Below, in pieces: positions 34,344-43,026 of a stretch of DNA of 64,000 nt. Both the position numbers and the translations under genes were made by a program. Every line of letters starts with the position of its first letter. Positions within the stretch are counted from its first letter, which is position 1. Under the pieces are notes generated by a model. The model ran no database searches. It was not told where the DNA came from and saw nothing but the letters and a program-made list of their open reading frames with translations. The stretch is from an uncultured bacterium (GTDB lineage: Bacteria > Bacillota > Bacilli > Lactobacillales > Lactobacillaceae): the NCBI GenBank assembly GCA_905214545.1, contig CAJMMO010000004.1, positions 4,653-68,652 of the forward strand. The letters run 5' to 3'.

Positions 34344-34973
34344 CTAACGTAAGAGGTATCTCCCGATTAAGATTAAAAGCACGACAATGGCGATCCACTT
34401 GATGATCGTCATCGTGTTGCCGTTCCACACAGAGCTGGCCTTATCAATCTTGGCCTGGGTCCGCGCGCCCTTGTTTGTTTTCAATTTGTTTTCACGCGGC
34501 GCATACCAGGTCGCCTGGTTGTTGATGTATTCTTCCTCAATTGCGGCCTTGGCGTAGCGCAAGTGGCCGCCAGAATAAGTATTGACCAAAAAGACCAGCA
34601 GGTCGTGCCAAGCGGCCAGCCCCTGCTGCCCCTGGTCTTGCGAAAACTCGCCGCCGCTGTGCACGGCCGCGTTGCCCAGGTGCTTGATGTCGTAAAACAG
34701 GTCCATGATCTTATATGGGAAGAGTTTCATTTCGCGCAGGTGGTTGAGCTTGTCGCCCAAGGTCGCCTGGGCCCAGCCGTGCGGAAACAGGCTCAAGTCG
34801 ATGTTTTCAATCTGGTAGACGTAGTTGACCAGCTTTTCTTCGCCCTTGCGCAGGTGGATCAGCTCATCTTCGTAGTTTTTGGCTTGGTACAAGCTGACGA
34901 TGGTGTTCGTGTCCTTGCGCAGCGGCCGCAGCAGGGCCGTATTTTTTACAAAATCAAAATCGTATGTTGCCAT
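34344..34973 (-). CDS. DUF4145-like (HEPN-type) domain protein with C-terminal membrane anchor
   Basis: 209 residues. The middle (about 40-135) is helical with LGNAAVHSG, the pattern (GNxAxH) of the DUF4145/HEPN group. The tail is a single hydrophobic helix (IIKWIAIVVLLILIGRYLL), so the domain faces the cytoplasm on a C-terminal anchor. Many HEPN-like proteins accompany RNA-targeting defence modules, but nothing nearby looks like one. It is nine bases downstream of the efflux MFS gene and probably co-transcribed. Confidence 0.65.
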   Translation of the reverse strand: MATYDFDFVKNTALLRPLRKDTNTIVSLYQAKNYEDELIHLRKGEEKLVNYVYQIENIDLSLFPHGWAQATLGDKLNHLREMKLFPYKIMDLFYDIKHLGNAAVHSGGEFSQDQGQQGLAAWHDLLVFLVNTYSGGHLRYAKAAIEEEYINNQATWYAPRENKLKTNKGARTQAKIDKASSVWNGNTMTIIKWIAIVVLLILIGRYLLR

Positions 34974-34981
34974 AATTAACC

Positions 34982-36160
34982 TCAGTGATTATCGATCGCG
35001 TGGTTCAGTTTTTTCCTATAAATAAAGTAAATCAAAATGGCCGGCGGCAAGACAAGCAAATAGACAGGGTAAAACCATTTCAGCGGCAAGGCCGTGTCGA
35101 CGACGCCCGCGATCATCGGCCCAAACGCCATGGCGACGTCCAGCCCCAGGTAGAAGGTCGCGTTGGCCAGCCCCTGCTCTTCGATTGGGGCTAACAGCAG
35201 CGCCGTTGACTGGTTGACCGAGTAAATGACGCCGTAGCCAAAGGCCATGCCGATTGCGCCCAGTGCCATCTGCCAGTTGTTTTTCATGATGGCGTTCATG
35301 ATGATGTAAAAACCGGTCGTGACGGTGCTGATCCAGAACCAGGGCCCAAATCTGACAGTATCAAAGTATCTTTTCAGAAAAAGGCGGATGGCTAAAAGCG
35401 CCAGCGAGTAGATCAAAAAGTACACGCCGACGGCCACGTGCAGGTGGCGCTGTTCGACATAGGTCACGATGTCGGCCTGGGTGATGAAGTAAGGCATCCC
35501 AAACAGGGTCGTCAGGATCGCCACAGGAATGGCATCTTTTTGGATCAGTTTGATGCCGCGCTTGCCCCTATTCGGCCGGTTGACCGGCTGGGGCTTAGCG
35601 TGGTTTTTGACAAACTGGATGATGATGACCATCGCCAAGGCAAAGCAGGCCGAAATGGCGATGGCCGGCCGGTAGCCGATGCGCTGGTACAGGCTGATGC
35701 CTAAGGCCGGCGCAAGCGCCATGCCCAAGGCGTTCATCAGGCCGTACAGGCCCATGGCCTCGCCCACGCGGCTGCGCGGCACCAGCGCCGCAATCCAAGT
35801 CGACATGCAGACGGTGCAGAGCACGTAGCCGGTGCCGTTGATGACGCGGAATAACAGCAGCCAGGCGCTGCTTGGCGTCAAAACATAGCCGGTCGCGCCG
35901 ACTAAGATTAAAAGGCCGCCGATAAACGACAGCTGGTATTTTGAAAAGCGGTCGGCCAAGTTGCCGGCAATCGGCCGCAAGAACATGGCGGCCAGGCTCA
36001 TGATGCCCGTGATGATGCCGGCAAAACCGGCGCTGGCGCCCAGCGACTTGGCGTAGCCGTTGATCAGCGGGTTCATGTACATGGTCGAGCCCATAAATAG
36101 GAAGGCCGCAGCCATGACTAAGATGACGTCCCGATTATAGATCGATTTTTCTTTTTCCAT
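34982..36160 (-). CDS. MFS transporter, drug-efflux type
   Basis: 392 residues from ATG (MEKEKSIYN) after AGAGG; an upstream start 26 codons earlier lacks a ribosome binding site. Twelve helices, with LRPIAGNLADRFSK (the loop 2-3 motif of MFS) and PRSRVGEAMGLYGLMNALG, a pattern of proton-driven exporters. The substrate is unknown. It is unrelated in detail to the four carriers near 30.5, 49.0, 57.3 and 58.8 kb. Confidence 0.85.
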   Translation of the reverse strand: MEKEKSIYNRDVILVMAAAFLFMGSTMYMNPLINGYAKSLGASAGFAGIITGIMSLAAMFLRPIAGNLADRFSKYQLSFIGGLLILVGATGYVLTPSSAWLLLFRVINGTGYVLCTVCMSTWIAALVPRSRVGEAMGLYGLMNALGMALAPALGISLYQRIGYRPAIAISACFALAMVIIIQFVKNHAKPQPVNRPNRGKRGIKLIQKDAIPVAILTTLFGMPYFITQADIVTYVEQRHLHVAVGVYFLIYSLALLAIRLFLKRYFDTVRFGPWFWISTVTTGFYIIMNAIMKNNWQMALGAIGMAFGYGVIYSVNQSTALLLAPIEEQGLANATFYLGLDVAMAFGPMIAGVVDTALPLKWFYPVYLLVLPPAILIYFIYRKKLNHAIDNH

Positions 36161-36210
36161 TGCTCTGCCTCTTTTTCCAGTAAACATTATAGAAAAAAGG
36201 GCAAAAAAAA

Positions 36211-36231
36211 TGCACCCCCAAAGGGAGTGCA
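36211..36231 (-). terminator. Terminator of the Apf-like gene
   Basis: TGCACCCCC and GGGAGTGCA pair with one G-T across AAA, followed by eight T on the minus strand. Confidence 0.85.
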
Positions 36232-36248
36232 AAATCATTAGCTAAATT

Positions 36249-36839
36249 TTAGTACCAGCCGTGTGATACCCAGAAGTTCTTGGCGTTAACCCATGAACCG
36301 TAGCGTGAGCGAACGTAGTTGTCAGCAACACGTTCTTGGTTGGCAGCTGAGTAGTCGCCGCCTAAGTAAGCAGCTGATAATTGGTACTTGCCGATGTATT
36401 GACCGTTTCTAGCGGTGTATGAGCCGCCTGATTCACGGTTGGCAATCCAAGCCTTAGCGGCAGCTTCTGCACCTGAAACAGTGGAAGTTGCTGCGTATGA
36501 TGAAACAGCCTTTGGTGCGTAGCCGGCTACAGTGTACTTAGCTGGGACCCATTGGTCGTTGCCCAGGTCGTACCAAACTTGGCCTTGGGAGTCGGTAGCT
36601 GAAGTGATGACCTTCCAAGAAGTGCCGTGAGCCAGACGTTGGCCGGTGAAGTGGCCGTTTTCAAAGTTGTTCCAAACGTTTACACCGTAACCTGGTACGT
36701 AGTTGATAGTAACTACGGAAGGAGCAGTGGCAGCTTGTACGGTGTGAGTGCTGCTTTGGTTGTTGACAGTCATGAAACCTGCAAAGGCAAATGCAGTGCC
36801 TGCTAATGCTTTAACTACGACGGATTTAACTTTATTCAA
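36249..36839 (-). CDS. Aggregation-promoting-factor-like secreted protein (transglycosylase-like C-terminus)
   Basis: 196 residues from a TTG start behind AAAGGAG. A signal peptide ends near TVQAA; a short SLAP/SH3-like region with WYDLGNDQWVPAKY follows; the last 70 residues (AAKAWIANRESGGSYTARNGQYIGKYQLS) match the C-terminal transglycosylase-like domain of Apf proteins, which influence cell shape and adhesion. Codons favour CCA, GGT, GCT and GAA forms, unlike most neighbours, which fits very high expression as known for Apf. Confidence 0.85.
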   Translation of the reverse strand: MNKVKSVVVKALAGTAFAFAGFMTVNNQSSTHTVQAATAPSVVTINYVPGYGVNVWNNFENGHFTGQRLAHGTSWKVITSATDSQGQVWYDLGNDQWVPAKYTVAGYAPKAVSSYAATSTVSGAEAAAKAWIANRESGGSYTARNGQYIGKYQLSAAYLGGDYSAANQERVADNYVRSRYGSWVNAKNFWVSHGWY

Positions 36840-37053
36840 AATATAAAATTCTCCTTTAAAATCAGTTGGCATTGGTTGTCAAGCAATGCTTGTCGTTTCA
36901 GATGACAGTTATTATACTAACCGGTCAATGTTGCAGACATGTTACATAACGAACACGCCAGTATTAAATAAAGCACCCTTTTCCGTAACTTTTGTAACAA
37001 AAAAGGACTGCCCTTTTTCAAAGACAGTCCAGTTTCTACTATATTATGCAGTC

Positions 37054-38364
37054 TTATTTGAAGTTTAAAACCCACATGAAGATGATGAAGATGACAAACA
37101 GTGCCCACATCATCGGCGTTACTTCCTTGCCGCGCTTAGCAGCAACCATGCAGATTGGGTAAGTGATCAGGCCTAAGGCCAAGCCGTCTGAGATGGAGTA
37201 AGTCAGCGGCATGCCCAGCAGGATCATGAAAGAAGGCACGGCGATTTCCAGCTTGTCCCAGTGGATGCGCGCGGTGTTGGCGGCCATCAGGACGCCGACG
37301 ATGATCAAGGCTGGAGCAGTCACCTGGCTGGTGAAGATGCTCAGCAGCGGGCTGAAGACCATTGAGATCAAGAAGAAGATGGAAATAAACACAGCGGTCA
37401 AACCGGTCTTGGCGCCCATGGCGATGCCGGCGGATGATTCCACAAACGCACCGACTGGGGAAGTACCCAGGATGGCACCGATACTCATGGCGCTGGAGTC
37501 GGCCAGCAAGGCGCGGCCGATCCGAGGCAGCTTGTTGTTTTTCAGGTAGCCGGCTTCTTGGGCCAAACCGATCAGGGTGCCGGCAGTGTCAAAGAAGGTA
37601 ACTAATAAGAAGGTAAAGACGACGATCCACAGCTGCGGGCTGGTCAAATCCTTCAAGTGGATGACCGCTTGGCCGAAGGTTGGGGCCAGGCTTGGCGCAG
37701 CAGAGATGAACTTGTGCGGCAGCGGAATTTGGCCGATGCAGATGCCGAAGATGGCAGCCAGCACCATGCCGATGAAGATGGCGCCCGGCACGCGCAAGAT
37801 CATTAAGATGACGGTGACGATCAGGCCGAAGATGGTGATCCACACCAGCGGGTTGTGCAGAGAACCCAGGCTGGTCAGAGTCGACTTGTTGGCCACGATC
37901 AGCTTGCCGTTTTGCAGGCCTAAGAAGGCGATGAACAGGCCGATACCGGCGGAGATGGCAAACTTCAGGTCGGCCGGAATCGAGTTGATGATCTTTTCAC
38001 GCAGCTTGCAGACGGTGATCAGGATGAAGATCAGGGAAGCTGCCAGGACGCTGGCCAAGGCGGTTTGCCATTTGACGTGCATCCCGATGCAGACGGTGTA
38101 GGCAAAGAAGGCGTTGATCCCTAAGGCCGGCGCTTCGCCGATCGGGTAGTTGCCGATGATCCCCATGAGCATCGTGCCCAGAGCTGAGGCCAAGGCAGTG
38201 GCGGTGAAGACAGCGCCCTTATCCATGCCGCTGGCCCCGAGGACATCGGGGTTGACGAACAGAATATAAGACATGCTGATAAAAGTGGTCAGTCCAGCGA
38301 TAAATTCAGTCTTGACCGAAGTCCCCATTTGGTCGAGCTGAAAGTACTTTTTCACAAAATTCAT
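37054..38364 (-). CDS. NCS2 family purine permease (guanine/hypoxanthine type)
   Basis: 436 residues with about 13 helices. FISMSYILFVNPDVLGASGMDKGAVF at the start (given here as family context) and TSPVGAFVESSAGIAMGAKTG in the middle are signatures of the AzgA-like/PbuO group, which import hypoxanthine, guanine or adenine with protons. A PurBox-like site upstream supports a purine role. Confidence 0.88.
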   Translation of the reverse strand: MNFVKKYFQLDQMGTSVKTEFIAGLTTFISMSYILFVNPDVLGASGMDKGAVFTATALASALGTMLMGIIGNYPIGEAPALGINAFFAYTVCIGMHVKWQTALASVLAASLIFILITVCKLREKIINSIPADLKFAISAGIGLFIAFLGLQNGKLIVANKSTLTSLGSLHNPLVWITIFGLIVTVILMILRVPGAIFIGMVLAAIFGICIGQIPLPHKFISAAPSLAPTFGQAVIHLKDLTSPQLWIVVFTFLLVTFFDTAGTLIGLAQEAGYLKNNKLPRIGRALLADSSAMSIGAILGTSPVGAFVESSAGIAMGAKTGLTAVFISIFFLISMVFSPLLSIFTSQVTAPALIIVGVLMAANTARIHWDKLEIAVPSFMILLGMPLTYSISDGLALGLITYPICMVAAKRGKEVTPMMWALFVIFIIFMWVLNFK

Positions 38365-38472
38365 ATAATCTCCCTAGCATGAATGTTAATCTTTTGCCCT
38401 TGCAAGAGTGCCTTATTAGGTTAGCATGCTGGGTAGTGTTTGTAAACACACTAATTTAAATAAATTTTATCT

Positions 38473-38485
38473 CCGAATGTTCGTG
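38473..38485. promoter_or_regulatory. PurBox-like site upstream of the purine permease
   Basis: The minus strand reads CACGAACATTCGG, containing CGAACATT, the core of the PurR box of Firmicutes (AWWWCCGAACWWT). It lies about 110 bases upstream of the permease ATG. Only one box is clear, whereas Bacillus PurR often uses two. Confidence 0.45.
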
Positions 38486-38506
38486 TTTTATTTTTGCAAT
38501 AAAAAA

Positions 38507-38524
38507 AGCAGCGTGCAAGCTGCT
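38507..38524 (-). terminator. Terminator of the ROK kinase gene
   Basis: AGCAGC and GCTGCT pair across GTGCAA with flanking A- and T-runs; on the minus strand it follows the ROK stop codon. Confidence 0.75.
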
Positions 38525-38527
38525 TTT

Positions 38528-39454
38528 TTAACGGATGTTGGTCCACTCGATTTGGCCGCTGGATTCCAGCAATAATGCGTAGAGGGCGCCGTAGAGGTTG
38601 GCCTCGCTGCCAAAGCGGGCGCGGACGATTTCAGGCCGTGTGAACTCGTGCTGGAGCCGGTAGATTTTGCCGGTCAGCTCGTCGTAGGCCTCGTTGATGG
38701 TCTTTAAGACAATCGGCTGGGCGCTGATGCCGCCGGCGATGACGATTTTTTCGCCGTCGAGGATGGCCTGGATGGTCAAGATCGTGTAGGCCAGGTCCGT
38801 GCAGAACTTGGCAAAGATCGGCCAGGCCTTGGGGTCGTGCGCGTTGATGGCGGCAAAGGCGGCGCGGCCGTCGTACTTGTCGTTGATGCCTAAGGCCGTG
38901 TTGACCTTGACGATCATGTTGACGGCTGAGCACTGCTGGCCGGTGAAGTCGCTCCAGCTCTTGGCGTTGCGCTTAAAAGGCAAAAAGCTGACCTCCCCTT
39001 CCTGGTAGTGCGAGCCGTGCAGGAGCTGGTGGTGGACGATGATGCCGCCGCCGAGCTCGGAGCCCAGCGTCAGCATGACGCCGTTGCCGGTGTTTTTCAG
39101 CTCGCCCAGCCACATCTCGGCCAAGGTGGCGGCTTTGGCGTCGTTTTCTAACCCGACGGGCACGCCGAACTTATCGCCGAGCTCTTTTTGCATGTTGACG
39201 CCGTCTAAAAAAGGCAGGGTCCCGCCGAAGTGGATGATCTTTTTGTGGATGTCGATCTTGCCGGGCGCGCAAATGCAGATGCCGCGGATTTCATCTTTGT
39301 AGCCGGCTGCAATTTCCAGCATCTGGTTGATAAAAGACGGCCGGTCACGGCGGTCGGTCGACACGGAGTCTTTAGACAGCAGGTGGCCGGAACGGTCCAG
39401 GATGCCGTATTTCAGCTCCGTCCCGCCGATATCAAACGACAGGTACTTTTTCAC
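38528..39454 (-). CDS. ROK family sugar kinase
   Basis: 308 residues. FDIGGTELKYG (7-17) is the phosphate-binding loop and ENDAKAATLAE carries the catalytic aspartate. The cysteine-rich zinc motif of many ROK proteins (CxCGxxGCxE) is absent, as in beta-glucoside kinase-like members; VSFLPFKRNAKSW stands in its place. No DNA-binding domain, so it is an enzyme. The sugar is not decided by sequence. Downstream partner of the 89-residue protein, two bases apart. Confidence 0.82.
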   Translation of the reverse strand: MKKYLSFDIGGTELKYGILDRSGHLLSKDSVSTDRRDRPSFINQMLEIAAGYKDEIRGICICAPGKIDIHKKIIHFGGTLPFLDGVNMQKELGDKFGVPVGLENDAKAATLAEMWLGELKNTGNGVMLTLGSELGGGIIVHHQLLHGSHYQEGEVSFLPFKRNAKSWSDFTGQQCSAVNMIVKVNTALGINDKYDGRAAFAAINAHDPKAWPIFAKFCTDLAYTILTIQAILDGEKIVIAGGISAQPIVLKTINEAYDELTGKIYRLQHEFTRPEIVRARFGSEANLYGALYALLLESSGQIEWTNIR

Positions 39455-39456
39455 GG

Positions 39457-39726
39457 CTAATCGTCTCCCTCGCCAAATTCGATGTTGTAGCTGGCTTCAG
39501 GGTGAGCGCTGTTCCACAGGTCGATTAATTGCTGCTGGAACTGGTGGTTCATCTCAAAGGCCCGCATGATGTTCTCCTCGTCGGGAGTTTCAACTTTGAC
39601 CTGCTTGGACAGGCGGGTCACTTGGTCGCTGATTAAGGCGGTTGCGTTGGTCAGGGCCAGGCTGGCAGAAATTAAATTATCAAGCATTGCATCGGTTTTA
39701 GAAAGATTAGGTTTGTTTTCAGCCAT
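39457..39726 (-). CDS. Small acidic protein of unknown function
   Basis: 89 residues, helical and acidic (end EFGEGDD), with one region of heptad-like spacing (LISASLALTNATALISDQVT) that could form a coiled coil. I do not recognise it. It lies two bases before the ROK kinase gene and is preceded by AGAGGTAAT, so both are likely one operon. Confidence 0.6.
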   Translation of the reverse strand: MAENKPNLSKTDAMLDNLISASLALTNATALISDQVTRLSKQVKVETPDEENIMRAFEMNHQFQQQLIDLWNSAHPEASYNIEFGEGDD

Positions 39727-39781
39727 TGCTTATTACCTCTAAAAAACATAACAAATCATAGTTTAATCCATTATAGCAAAA

Positions 39782-39811
39782 AGCGCCCGGCTGTAAGTAG
39801 CACTAGGCGCT
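39782..39811 (-). terminator. Possible terminator of the PF06541 protein gene
   Basis: AGCGCC and GGCGCT pair around an 18-base loop, with five T on the minus strand. The large loop makes it weak. Confidence 0.4.
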
Positions 39812-39818
39812 GTTTGGT

Positions 39819-40577
39819 CTATTTAAATAGCTTTTTGCTCAATAACTCTTTCTTCATGTTGTTGAGGTGGCTGGTGTCTTCAAAGTGCATGTCGGCAAAG
39901 CTGCGGGCCAGGCGCCGGTGGTTCCAGGAAAGGCGGCGCTGCGGCCGGATGGAATCGATGTGGCGGATGATGTCGGCGTGCAGGTCGGCCGTTTTGAGCT
40001 TGGCTTCCCCTCTGGCGGCTTCGACGTGGGCCTGGATGCGTTCGTTCCACATCTTGGTGGTGATGTGGAAGCGGTGCACGGAGACCATGGTGCAGGCGAA
40101 GTCGGTGGCCATGACGACGGCGACGATCAGGGCCAGGTAGCCGTGGGTGCGGGCCTCTTCCCAGTTGATGATGCGCTGGACGAAGGGCTGCACGAATTTG
40201 ACTAGTAGGACGACGCCGCAGCCCCAAAATAGTGAGATGACGGGTGCGACGCGGCCGTGGATGTTGCCTTTGAGATGTGAATAATCCCATAAAACCATGT
40301 GGAAGGCCTTTTCCAAAAATAAGCTGGCGAAGTATTCAAAAAGAGTGGAAACGATGAGGCCGACTAGGAAAAGCAGCGGCAGGTTATCTTGGACTCTGTA
40401 GGTGCAGATCAAGACGGTGGTCACGGCAAAGCCGTAGACGGGGCAGTAAGGCCCGAATAAGAAGCCGCGGTAGTCGTAGTGGCCGTCTTTGATTGAGCAG
40501 TAGACGGTCTCCCAGAGCCAGCCGATGACTGAATATGCAAAAAATAAGACAATGATTTCTGTTGCTGAGTATGGCAT
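39819..40577 (-). CDS. Putative ABC-transporter permease-like membrane protein (PF06541 type)
   Basis: 252 residues from ATG after GGAGG (MPYSATEI). Five to six helices; SVIGWLWETVYCS and RGFLFGPYCPVYGFA are the hallmarks of this family, common in Firmicutes and named for ABC transport without proof. The last 70 residues are soluble and basic. No ATPase gene lies beside it. Confidence 0.8.
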   Translation of the reverse strand: MPYSATEIIVLFFAYSVIGWLWETVYCSIKDGHYDYRGFLFGPYCPVYGFAVTTVLICTYRVQDNLPLLFLVGLIVSTLFEYFASLFLEKAFHMVLWDYSHLKGNIHGRVAPVISLFWGCGVVLLVKFVQPFVQRIINWEEARTHGYLALIVAVVMATDFACTMVSVHRFHITTKMWNERIQAHVEAARGEAKLKTADLHADIIRHIDSIRPQRRLSWNHRRLARSFADMHFEDTSHLNNMKKELLSKKLFK

Positions 40578-40625
40578 CTTTTGTCCTCCAAAAATCATTG
40601 TCTCATAGATCTAAATTATATTTAA

Positions 40626-42806
40626 TCAGTTCCGGCGCTTTTTATGGCTGAGGGACAAGATTGCGAGGCCTGACAAGAGAATGGTGACGGCTGCAACTGT
40701 GTTTAAAGCAGCATTGCCGGTTTGCGGAAGCTTGGCAGCAGACGTCTTGTGGGCCAGCGGGGTTGCCTTTTGAGCGGTAGGTTTATCGTCGTAGGCAGAT
40801 GGTGCGTGCGGCAGGTCTGGCACTACGACGTCGTCTGGGGTGTCCGGGGTTTCCGGAGTATCAGGCAGATCCGGAGTAGTCGGAGTATCAGGATTGTCCG
40901 GTTTGTCGCTTGGCGTTTCAGGCTGTTCCGGGACGACTGGCGGCGTCACAGGTGTGACTGGCACTTCCTGGTATTTGATCAGGTGCACGACGTGCACTGT
41001 GTTGACGGGGTCGATGACAAAGCTTGGCAGCTCGCCGTTAACGTGGTAGCCGGAAGGGATGCTGATGGCGATGGGGTCGCCGGCCTTGCCTTTGACTGAA
41101 TCGGTCTTGATGACATCGCCGGTGCCGTCATCAACGTAGTTGACGACGTTTTCGACGTCTTTGACGGGTTTTGGTGCCTTAGGAACTACTTGGGTCAGGA
41201 TATATGCGGCGACATTACCGGTGGCCATATAAGGTTGCAAGACGCCCCAGGTCAGGCCTGATTTAGAAGTAAACGGCGCAAGCAGCCAAGACATTTTCGG
41301 CTTAGGCAAGTTGTCAGCCGTTTTGATAATTACGGCGTTGGCGTCGGCATCATCACCTTGTTGAGCCTTAAAGTTAGCGTCGTATTGTGGTGCGTCAGAG
41401 ACAAATGGGTGAAACAACTGTTTATCTACCAGCTCGCTTACATCAAGTGAAAACGATTTGTGTTCTCCGGTATCTTTATCGGAAAAAGCAACTTTAATCT
41501 TTGGATGGTTTTGCAAGGTCAGCTTGTCGCTAGCAGCATCTTTTGCCAATTCCGGCTGCTCCTCCCACTCAACCGTTGTGTCATCCGGCAAGAATAAAAG
41601 GTTTTCAATGTACCGGGCCGGGTTTAGGCAGTCGCCATACCGGCCATCATGGCTGGCATTTTCTTTAAGGGCCGGGACAAAAGTATCTTGCGTACTGTAT
41701 CTTAAGACTGGCACTTTGGTCCAATCGGACTTGTCGCCATACGATTGCGGTTCTATAAAGACGGTCATGTACTGATCGTGGTCGTCAAAGTAAAGCAGTG
41801 TATAAGGACTGACATCATGTCTATAGTCAATGTCACCTATTTTGCTAGCTTCTTGATAGCCTATATAATCAAGAAACTCCGGAACAGCAGTATCATAGTA
41901 AGTCGCTTCTTCAGGATAAGAATTTTTGGCACCGTGAAAGCGGTCTGTTCTCAAAAACCTCTTGTTGACGACGTCATAGAACTGCACAGTATGAGCAACT
42001 TCATCCCCTGTGAAATTGCCTTCGTCTTGCAGATAGTCTTTTTCTTGCGCATAGACGTGAACCGGCACTTTGAAGTCCTTAGGAAAGGCCTTGTATGTGC
42101 CGTCCTCACACTTATAGCTGATCTTGATGGTCCCCTCAGTGACGCCTATTTTTGAGGTGTCAGGGGCCTTAGCCCAGGCAACTTTAATTTCAGGGGTTTG
42201 GCGATCACCGTGTTCGTAAGAATAGCCCTTTGCATATTCTCTCCAATATGGGATAGCCATTTCGGCATCCGGAACCGTCCCTTGGACGGTTTGCACTGGG
42301 GCTAGCGGGTATTCTTTATACGTTTTTTCATCTACGTCAGAATCAGGCTCTTTAGTCGGCTCCGGCTTAGGAGCGGCTGGCACTTTCTCAGTTGCATCCC
42401 CTACCTTATTGTCAGCAGCCTTCTTATCAGCTGCATTATCGTAAATATCTTTCTTAGTGTCTGAAGGCTGCTCGTCTGCTTCTTGCTCTTCAGTCTTTTT
42501 GTCACCAGGTTTTTCAACCTGCTCGTCAACAGGCTTTTTGGCAGAGTCATCAACGGCAGAATCATCAACAGCCTTTTCAACAGCTTTGTCAGCCTGGTCC
42601 TCTGTCTGTTCATCAACAGTCTTTTCAACAGGCGTTACTGTTTTTGAATCAACAGTTTCGACCTTTTCGGTGGAAGTTTGGATATCAGCGCTGTCTTCAG
42701 CAGCTTGTGCTGGATTTGCATTGACCATAAAGGCAGTCCCGATGAGGACGCTGGCAGCACCTACGCTCAATTTTCTGATCGCGTATTTGTTAACTCGCTC
42801 TTTCAT
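40626..42806 (-). CDS. YSIRK/LPXTG cell-wall-anchored adhesin with MucBP-like domains
   Basis: 726 residues. YAIRKLSVGAASVLIGTA is a YSIRK signal peptide. A 100-residue tract rich in D, E, K and V follows, then a Rib-like region, a segment starting VQFYDVVNKRFLRTD and a MucBP-like segment (VVNYVDDGTGDVIKTDSVKG). A stalk of PDTP-type repeats precedes LPQTGNAALN, a membrane helix and KKRRN, so sortase A would anchor it. Mucin or mucosal binding is likely from the domains. It has its own promoter region upstream (42807-42960) and GAGG before the ATG. Confidence 0.85.
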   Translation of the reverse strand: MKERVNKYAIRKLSVGAASVLIGTAFMVNANPAQAAEDSADIQTSTEKVETVDSKTVTPVEKTVDEQTEDQADKAVEKAVDDSAVDDSAKKPVDEQVEKPGDKKTEEQEADEQPSDTKKDIYDNAADKKAADNKVGDATEKVPAAPKPEPTKEPDSDVDEKTYKEYPLAPVQTVQGTVPDAEMAIPYWREYAKGYSYEHGDRQTPEIKVAWAKAPDTSKIGVTEGTIKISYKCEDGTYKAFPKDFKVPVHVYAQEKDYLQDEGNFTGDEVAHTVQFYDVVNKRFLRTDRFHGAKNSYPEEATYYDTAVPEFLDYIGYQEASKIGDIDYRHDVSPYTLLYFDDHDQYMTVFIEPQSYGDKSDWTKVPVLRYSTQDTFVPALKENASHDGRYGDCLNPARYIENLLFLPDDTTVEWEEQPELAKDAASDKLTLQNHPKIKVAFSDKDTGEHKSFSLDVSELVDKQLFHPFVSDAPQYDANFKAQQGDDADANAVIIKTADNLPKPKMSWLLAPFTSKSGLTWGVLQPYMATGNVAAYILTQVVPKAPKPVKDVENVVNYVDDGTGDVIKTDSVKGKAGDPIAISIPSGYHVNGELPSFVIDPVNTVHVVHLIKYQEVPVTPVTPPVVPEQPETPSDKPDNPDTPTTPDLPDTPETPDTPDDVVVPDLPHAPSAYDDKPTAQKATPLAHKTSAAKLPQTGNAALNTVAAVTILLSGLAILSLSHKKRRN

Positions 42807-42970
42807 CTTTTTGTCCTCTTTGCGTTAGCTACTTGTTATTTATTATGTACTTATATATTACACACAATATGTTCTTATTGCACCATTTATTTACTTAAAT
42901 AGTATTAAAGATTTAGGCGCCGTAGCAGGCTTCTTAAAACATCAAGAAAAACTTTATTGAATAACAAGAA

Positions 42971-43001
42971 AAGCAATACATCGCCAAGTAATGTATTGCT
43001 T
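42971..43001 (-). terminator. Terminator of the Rib-repeat adhesin gene
   Basis: AAGCAATACAT and ATGTATTGCTT pair over 11 bp with a nine-base loop. The T-tract on the minus strand is short and interrupted. Confidence 0.7.
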
Positions 43002-43026
43002 TGAGGAGTTTTATGATTATTTAAAT

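Noticed and set aside
38365..38527. Purine riboswitch before the NCS2 permease
   Set aside because: I found no three-way junction with the conserved loops and no terminator before the start codon; a PurBox explains the region better.
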